Part shown: positions 9,501 to 12,862 of the stretch, piece by piece
How positions within the stretch are numbered: the stretch's first letter is position 1
How the letters are laid out: every line of letters starts with the position of its first letter
Assembly: GCA_021300125.1 (NCBI GenBank)
Contig: JAJTHX010000142.1
Span: 1-12,862, forward strand
DNA from: Betaproteobacteria bacterium
Lineage (GTDB): Bacteria > Pseudomonadota > Gammaproteobacteria > Burkholderiales > SG8-41
Direction: 5' to 3'
DNA: 12,862 nucleotides
Position numbers and translations under genes: made by a program
Notes under the pieces: model-generated
What the model was told of the DNA's origin: nothing
Seen by the model: only the letters and a program-made list of their open reading frames with translations
Databases searched by the model: none

Positions 9501-9630
9501 TGTTCATGTGTGAACCCGTTCAAACACTGAAACAGCGGGCTTTTCGGGGGATGGCGGCATGTGACCTATTCACTTGCCTTCCGACTTCCATGAACAAAAA
9601 CTGTGCGCCTGAATCTGACAAGGGCGCATC
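9501..9630. other. Intergenic spacer, lower GC, with short inverted repeats
   Basis: About 130 nt less GC-rich than the flanking genes. Its left end holds GTTCA (9502-9506), TGAAC (9511-9515) and GTTCA (9518-9522) in alternating orientation, then a weak hairpin. No clear promoter boxes were found. If the small ORF at 9631 is not real, the non-coding stretch extends to 9856 (356 nt) with nothing else recognisable in it. Confidence 0.5.
9515..9544 (+). terminator. Possible weak terminator after the dehydrogenase gene
   Basis: CCCGTT (9515-9520) can pair with AGCGGG (9534-9539), using one G-U pair, across a 13-nt loop, followed by C and only four Ts. It is well placed, 15 nt after the stop at 9500, but the stem is short and the T tract poor. 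Confidence 0.3.
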
Positions 9631-9885
9631 ATGGCTGCCGTCTTGAGTGCTGAACAGGGCTTGCTGAAAATCGCCGACGCCGCCGCGGCGCGCGTTGCCG
9701 ATCCGAAGGTGCGCTTCAGCCAGGCACTCCTGCTGCCGGCAGCCGGTGATGGACCGGCAACGTTGGCGGTGAGCCCCGGAACCTGCACGCCAGACCGCCT
9801 GCTCGACATCAATCACGGCTCGCCCCGGCAGGTCCGCATCGATTCCATGATCGACAGTGGCTCCGATTTCGAGCGCGCCGCCTGA
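9631..9885 (+). CDS. Hypothetical small protein
   Basis: An 84-residue frame of unknown family. It starts at ATG 9631 with AAGGG (9620-9624) 6 nt upstream, better than most starts in this window. Third codon positions are mostly G or C, like the neighbouring genes. The N-terminal part (LSAEQGLLKIADAAAARV) could be an amphipathic helix. No signal peptide, membrane segment or known motif is seen. Its last 29 nt overlap the GTG start of the metallopeptidase gene, so it could act as a coupling cistron. The antisense frames over the same stretch look less gene-like. It could equally be a chance ORF in high-GC DNA. Confidence 0.35.
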   Translation: MAAVLSAEQGLLKIADAAAARVADPKVRFSQALLLPAAGDGPATLAVSPGTCTPDRLLDINHGSPRQVRIDSMIDSGSDFERAA

Positions 9886-10936
9886 CGGCGCCGCGCTGTT
9901 TTCACCCGATTACCTCACGGCAAGCCAGCGCTTCCGGGCGGCTGCAGCCGGCGCGGGCGCCGGGCTGAAGACACTGGCGCTGCAGTCGCGCGGCCCCTGC
10001 GGCGAATCCCTGGGTATCGACGTCGCGTGGCTTGGCGCGCAGTCCGCGCCGAAAGTGCGGCTGCATGTCTGCGGCCTGCACGGCGTAGAAGCCCATGCCG
10101 GCTCCGCAGTACAGCTGGCGCTGCTGCAGGCGCCACCGCCGCTGGCGGCAGACACCGCGCTGGTTCTGGTGCATGTCGCCAATCCCTGGGGCATGGCCTG
10201 GCGTCGCCGCTGCAATGCCGGCAACGTCGATCTGAACCGCAATTTTCTCGACACCGGCGCCAGCTGGTCGGGTTGTCCGCCGCTGTACCGGGCACTGGAT
10301 CCCCTGCTCAATCCGCCATTGCCGCCGTCGCGCGACTTTTTCCTGCTGCGGCTGGCGTGGTTTGCACTGCGCCACGGCTCCGCCGCCGTGCGCCAGGCCA
10401 TCGCGCATGGCCAGTACTGCTATCCGCAGGGATTGTTCTACGGCGGCGCGGGGTTGCAAGAGGAGTCACGGCTGCTCGGGGAATGGCTGCGCACCAGGCT
10501 GGCGGCGGCCACCTCCGTTTTCGCCATGGACCTGCACACCGGCCTGGGCGCTTATGGGGCAAGCACGCTGATCGCCGAACCGCTGCCCGGCAGCGACGCC
10601 ACCAGCCTTTCGCAGCGGCTCGGCCTGCATGTGCAATGCGAGACCTCCTCGCCGGCCGCCTACAGGGTGCGCGGCAGCTTCGGCAGCGCGCTGCCCCGGC
10701 TGCTGCCGCAGGCGCGGATCGAATTCGTGCTGCAGGAGATCGGCACCGCCCCGCCATTGCAGGTGCTGCATGCGCTGCGGGAAGAAAACCGATGGCACCA
10801 TCATGGAGATGGCGGCGATCACGCCTGCAAACAGGCATTGCTGGCGGCGCTGTGTCCGGCGGATAAGGCCTGGCGAAATGCGGCAGTACGCCAGGGTTGC
10901 CTCCTTGCCTATCGCGCAGCCTTCAATCATTCATGA
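9857..10936 (+). CDS. DUF2817 family M14-like metallopeptidase
   Basis: A 359-residue protein of the DUF2817 group, relatives of zinc carboxypeptidases/deacylases (M14 fold). Zinc ligands are H75 and E78 in GLHGVEAHAG, and H227 in MDLHTGLG. The substrate-side motif is NPWGMAWRRRCN followed by NVDLNRNFLD (109-132), and the likely catalytic Glu is E294 in LQEIGT. All expected positions are present, so it is probably active on a peptide or amide substrate, which is not known. No signal peptide is seen, suggesting a cytoplasmic enzyme. The GTG at 9857 is the first start after an in-frame TGA at 9848-9850, and it overlaps the end of the small ORF by 29 nt. No strong ribosome site is present. The stop codon at 10934-10936 is part of a palindrome that also contains the next gene's -10 box. 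Confidence 0.85.
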   Translation: MAPISSAPPDGAALFSPDYLTASQRFRAAAAGAGAGLKTLALQSRGPCGESLGIDVAWLGAQSAPKVRLHVCGLHGVEAHAGSAVQLALLQAPPPLAADTALVLVHVANPWGMAWRRRCNAGNVDLNRNFLDTGASWSGCPPLYRALDPLLNPPLPPSRDFFLLRLAWFALRHGSAAVRQAIAHGQYCYPQGLFYGGAGLQEESRLLGEWLRTRLAAATSVFAMDLHTGLGAYGASTLIAEPLPGSDATSLSQRLGLHVQCETSSPAAYRVRGSFGSALPRLLPQARIEFVLQEIGTAPPLQVLHALREENRWHHHGDGGDHACKQALLAALCPADKAWRNAAVRQGCLLAYRAAFNHS

Positions 10937-10938
10937 CG

Positions 10939-10959
10939 GCGGGCACTTATAATGCCCGC
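10939..10959 (+). promoter_or_regulatory. Palindrome with consensus -10 box upstream of the second TPR-glycosyltransferase
   Basis: GCGGGCA (10939-10945) and TGCCCGC (10953-10959) form a perfect 7-bp inverted repeat around a 7-nt loop. The perfect -10 hexamer TATAAT lies at 10948-10953. TCATGA, itself palindromic, flanks both arms at 10931-10936 and 10960-10965, so the symmetric unit spans about 35 nt. No good -35 is seen 16-18 nt upstream (bases near 10925-10930 are poor), which suggests a weak or activator-dependent promoter, or an operator site. The gene start is 46 nt downstream of the hexamer. Without a T run directly after it, it is a poor terminator. Confidence 0.55.
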
Positions 10960-10999
10960 TCATGACATACTGTTTTCGTATTGACCACGGTCTGCGAAG

Positions 11000-12496
11000 G
11001 TGAGCGACCTCTCCACCGCCCAAGCCCTGTTTGCCAAAGCTGTACACGCACACCAGGGTGGAAATCTGGAGGCTGCGCTCAGGCTTTACGAAGAAGCCTT
11101 GCACCATGCGCCGGACCGTCCGAGCATCGTCTCCAACCTGGCAACAGCACTGTTCCAGCTTGAACGATTTGAAGCAGCCCGGGAGCTCTGCCTTGATGTG
11201 CTCGCCCGCCAGCCCGAGGATGCCGCACTGTGGGTTCGCCTCGGCAACGCGCAATCCCGCCTCCAGCAGCCTGAGCAAGCCCTGCGCAGTTACGACCGGG
11301 CTTTGGCAATAGATGCCGGGCACGTCGAGGCACTCACCAACGCCGCGCATTTGCTGGAATCGCTGGGCCGCGCGGAAGACGCCTTGGCGCGCCTGGACCT
11401 TGCGCTGGCTGCGGCCCCGGATCATGTTGAAGCGCACAACAATCGCGGCAACGTGCTGGCCGACCTTGACCGCTTCGATGAAGCAATTGCCGATTACCGC
11501 CGTGCCCAGAACCTGGCTCCGCAGGATTCCCTTTCGCGCTGGAATGAAGCCCTGTGCCGCCTTTATACCGGCGACTTTGCGGCCGGCTGGGCGTTGTATC
11601 ACTGCGGCTGGGCTTCTGGCGAACGTGGACAGCGCTTGCGGCTTGCGCTGCCGCAATGGGAGGGCCAGCCTGGCATCGCAGCGCTGCTGGTCTGGGGTGA
11701 GCAGGGTGTCGGCGACCAGATCCTCTTCAGTACGCTGCTCGAAGACCTTTCGCTCCGGACACCGCGCATTGTGGTGGCGCTCGACGAGCGGCTGTTGCCG
11801 CTTTACCGGCGATCTTTTCCCGCACTCCAGTTCATCAGCCTGCGCGATGCCCCTGCATTTCGCGATGCCAGCCACCAGATCGCGATCGGCGATCTCGGCC
11901 GGCACCTGCGCCCCGATGCTGCGTCATTCAAGCCCCGTCAGGGCGGTTTTTTGCGTGCAGATCCTGCGCGCGTCGCAGCCCTGCGGTCGAAGCTCGGCGG
12001 CACAGACCTGCGCCTGTGCGGGCTCTCCTGGTCGAGCAGCAACCCGCGGCTGGGCCGTTTCAAAAGTCTCGGCGAGGCCGATCTCTCAGCGCTTGCCGCT
12101 CTGCGTGATGTGCGCTGGATTGATCTGCAATATGGGGATACCCGGGAACAAAGACGGTGGCTGCGCAAACGCTGGGGGCTTGAGCTGGCACATGCGGATG
12201 ACATCGATAATTTCAGCGATCTCGACGGATTCGCTGCGCTCGTATCGGCCTGTGATCAGGTGGTGTCGGTGAGCAATACCACCGTGCATGTCGCCGGCGC
12301 GCTCGGGATCCCCGTGCAGGTCTTGCTGCCGCGGGCAGCCGGACGCATCTGGTATTGGCACCATGGCCGCAATGACAGCCACTGGTATGCCAGCTGCCGG
12401 CTGTGGCGACAGCAAACTCCGGGGGACTGGCGCCCGGTGATCGAAGCCGTGGCGGCTACATTACACGCCGCTTTCAACCGCACGGAGCCCGCGTGA
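11000..12496 (+). CDS. TPR-repeat protein with C-terminal GT-B-like glycosyltransferase domain (second paralogue)
   Basis: A 498-residue paralogue of the protein at 780-2687. Residues about 5-175 form about five TPRs (for example ALRLYEEALHHAPDRP and AHNNRGNVLADLDRFDEAI). Residues about 200-490 repeat the GT-B-like domain with GEQGVGDQILF (233-243), GLSWSSSNPRLG (341-352), DLQYGDT (375-381), SNTTVHVAGALG (425-436) and PRAAGRIWYW (444-453). It probably transfers a sugar to an acceptor chosen by the TPRs; donor and target are unknown. GTG 11000 is the only possible start between an in-frame TGA (10982-10984) and the first TPR. It has no properly spaced ribosome site (GAAG abuts the start). The stop overlaps the next gene's GTG as GTGA, implying translational coupling to the HIT protein. 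Confidence 0.87.
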   Translation: MSDLSTAQALFAKAVHAHQGGNLEAALRLYEEALHHAPDRPSIVSNLATALFQLERFEAARELCLDVLARQPEDAALWVRLGNAQSRLQQPEQALRSYDRALAIDAGHVEALTNAAHLLESLGRAEDALARLDLALAAAPDHVEAHNNRGNVLADLDRFDEAIADYRRAQNLAPQDSLSRWNEALCRLYTGDFAAGWALYHCGWASGERGQRLRLALPQWEGQPGIAALLVWGEQGVGDQILFSTLLEDLSLRTPRIVVALDERLLPLYRRSFPALQFISLRDAPAFRDASHQIAIGDLGRHLRPDAASFKPRQGGFLRADPARVAALRSKLGGTDLRLCGLSWSSSNPRLGRFKSLGEADLSALAALRDVRWIDLQYGDTREQRRWLRKRWGLELAHADDIDNFSDLDGFAALVSACDQVVSVSNTTVHVAGALGIPVQVLLPRAAGRIWYWHHGRNDSHWYASCRLWRQQTPGDWRPVIEAVAATLHAAFNRTEPA

Positions 12497-12862
12497 CTCA
12501 AGACTGCGAACTGTGTCGCCTGCCCGGCGGCCGTCCAATATGGCGCAATGCGCAATTGCGTGTAGTCGAGGTGGACGAGCCGGGATATCCGGGCTTTTGC
12601 CGCGTGATCTGGAACAGTCATGTTGCCGAAATGAGCGATCTCGGCGCCGATGATCGCGCGCATTGCATGACGGTGGTCAATGCGGTGGAACTCGCGCTGC
12701 GTGAAACCCTGCATCCGGCCAAGATCAATCTTGCAAGTCTCGGCAACATGGTCGCCCACCTGCACTGGCATGTCATCCCGCGCTTTCTGGACGACCCCCA
12801 GTTCCCGCAGCCGCTTTGGGGGCCACGCCAGCGCGAGGGGGCTGCGACCCGGACCGGCATGA
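12493..12862 (+). CDS. HIT family protein (3' end beyond window)
   Basis: 123 codons are visible and the frame is still open at the window end. This is a histidine-triad protein, a nucleotide-binding hydrolase/transferase family. The active-site motif HLHWHVIPR gives H89, H91 and H93, preceded by INLASLGNMV (78-87) as in branched HIT families. C5 and C8 in CELC resemble the N-terminal Cys pair of many betaproteobacterial HIT proteins. The start is the GTG at 12493, overlapping the preceding TGA by 4 nt. Family members of this type are about 135-145 residues, so only a short tail is missing. In many betaproteobacteria such a gene precedes a DUF971 gene and ubiE; this is recalled synteny, not seen here. 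Confidence 0.9.
   Translation, partial: MTQDCELCRLPGGRPIWRNAQLRVVEVDEPGYPGFCRVIWNSHVAEMSDLGADDRAHCMTVVNAVELALRETLHPAKINLASLGNMVAHLHWHVIPRFLDDPQFPQPLWGPRQREGAATRTGM

Noticed and set aside
9700..9816. Possible tRNA remnant on the minus strand (GTGCAGGTTCCGGGG resembles a T-arm)
   Set aside because: No anticodon arm, acceptor stem or CCA end could be matched around it.

Overview
The window is GC-rich DNA (roughly 60-65% by eye) with dense genes, strongly GC-biased third codon positions and frequent GTG/TTG starts. The protein families look betaproteobacterial: a fused FAD-oxidase/Fe-S protein with an N-terminal DUF3683-type region, a HIT protein of the type found beside ubiE in that class, a YqaA-family membrane protein and a DUF2817 peptidase. 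This is inference from family recognition. No rRNA, tRNA, insertion sequence, integrase or CRISPR array was seen.

Layout. (1) 51-2687, plus strand: a small GT8-like glycosyltransferase, then a 635-residue TPR protein with a C-terminal GT-B-like domain (SPINDLY/OGT-like architecture). Both are in one reading frame, separated by a single TGA. (2) 2705-5054, minus strand: methyltransferase, fumarylacetoacetate-hydrolase-family (FAH) enzyme and aldo/keto reductase, read right to left. A strong intrinsic terminator lies between the last two. (3) 5180-5581, plus strand: a YqaA-family membrane-protein gene broken by one in-frame TAA. (4) 5669-9500, plus strand: one large flavin/iron-sulfur dehydrogenase gene, now two overlapping frames joined at a CG dinucleotide run, so it appears frameshifted. 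(5) 9501-10936: a short spacer with a repeated pentamer, a possible small ORF, and a DUF2817 (M14-like) metallopeptidase. (6) 10939-12862: a palindrome with a consensus -10 box in its loop, a second TPR-glycosyltransferase (paralogue of the first), and a HIT-family protein starting in a 4-nt overlap and running off the window.

How the genes may work together. The left pair and the right TPR-GT suggest glycosylation of surface structures or proteins (pilin or flagellin type), with TPRs choosing the acceptor; no target is visible here. The minus-strand block looks like small-molecule metabolism. The flavin/Fe-S protein would pass electrons from a 2-hydroxy acid to the respiratory chain, if it is intact. 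The most notable observations are three apparent lesions: a nonsense codon in the yqaA-like gene, a frameshift about 2.1 kb away in the dehydrogenase, and loss of the usual catalytic Asp in the aldo/keto reductase. No clearly new system was found. The nearest candidate is the pair of TPR-glycosyltransferase paralogues with the adjoining GT8-like gene.
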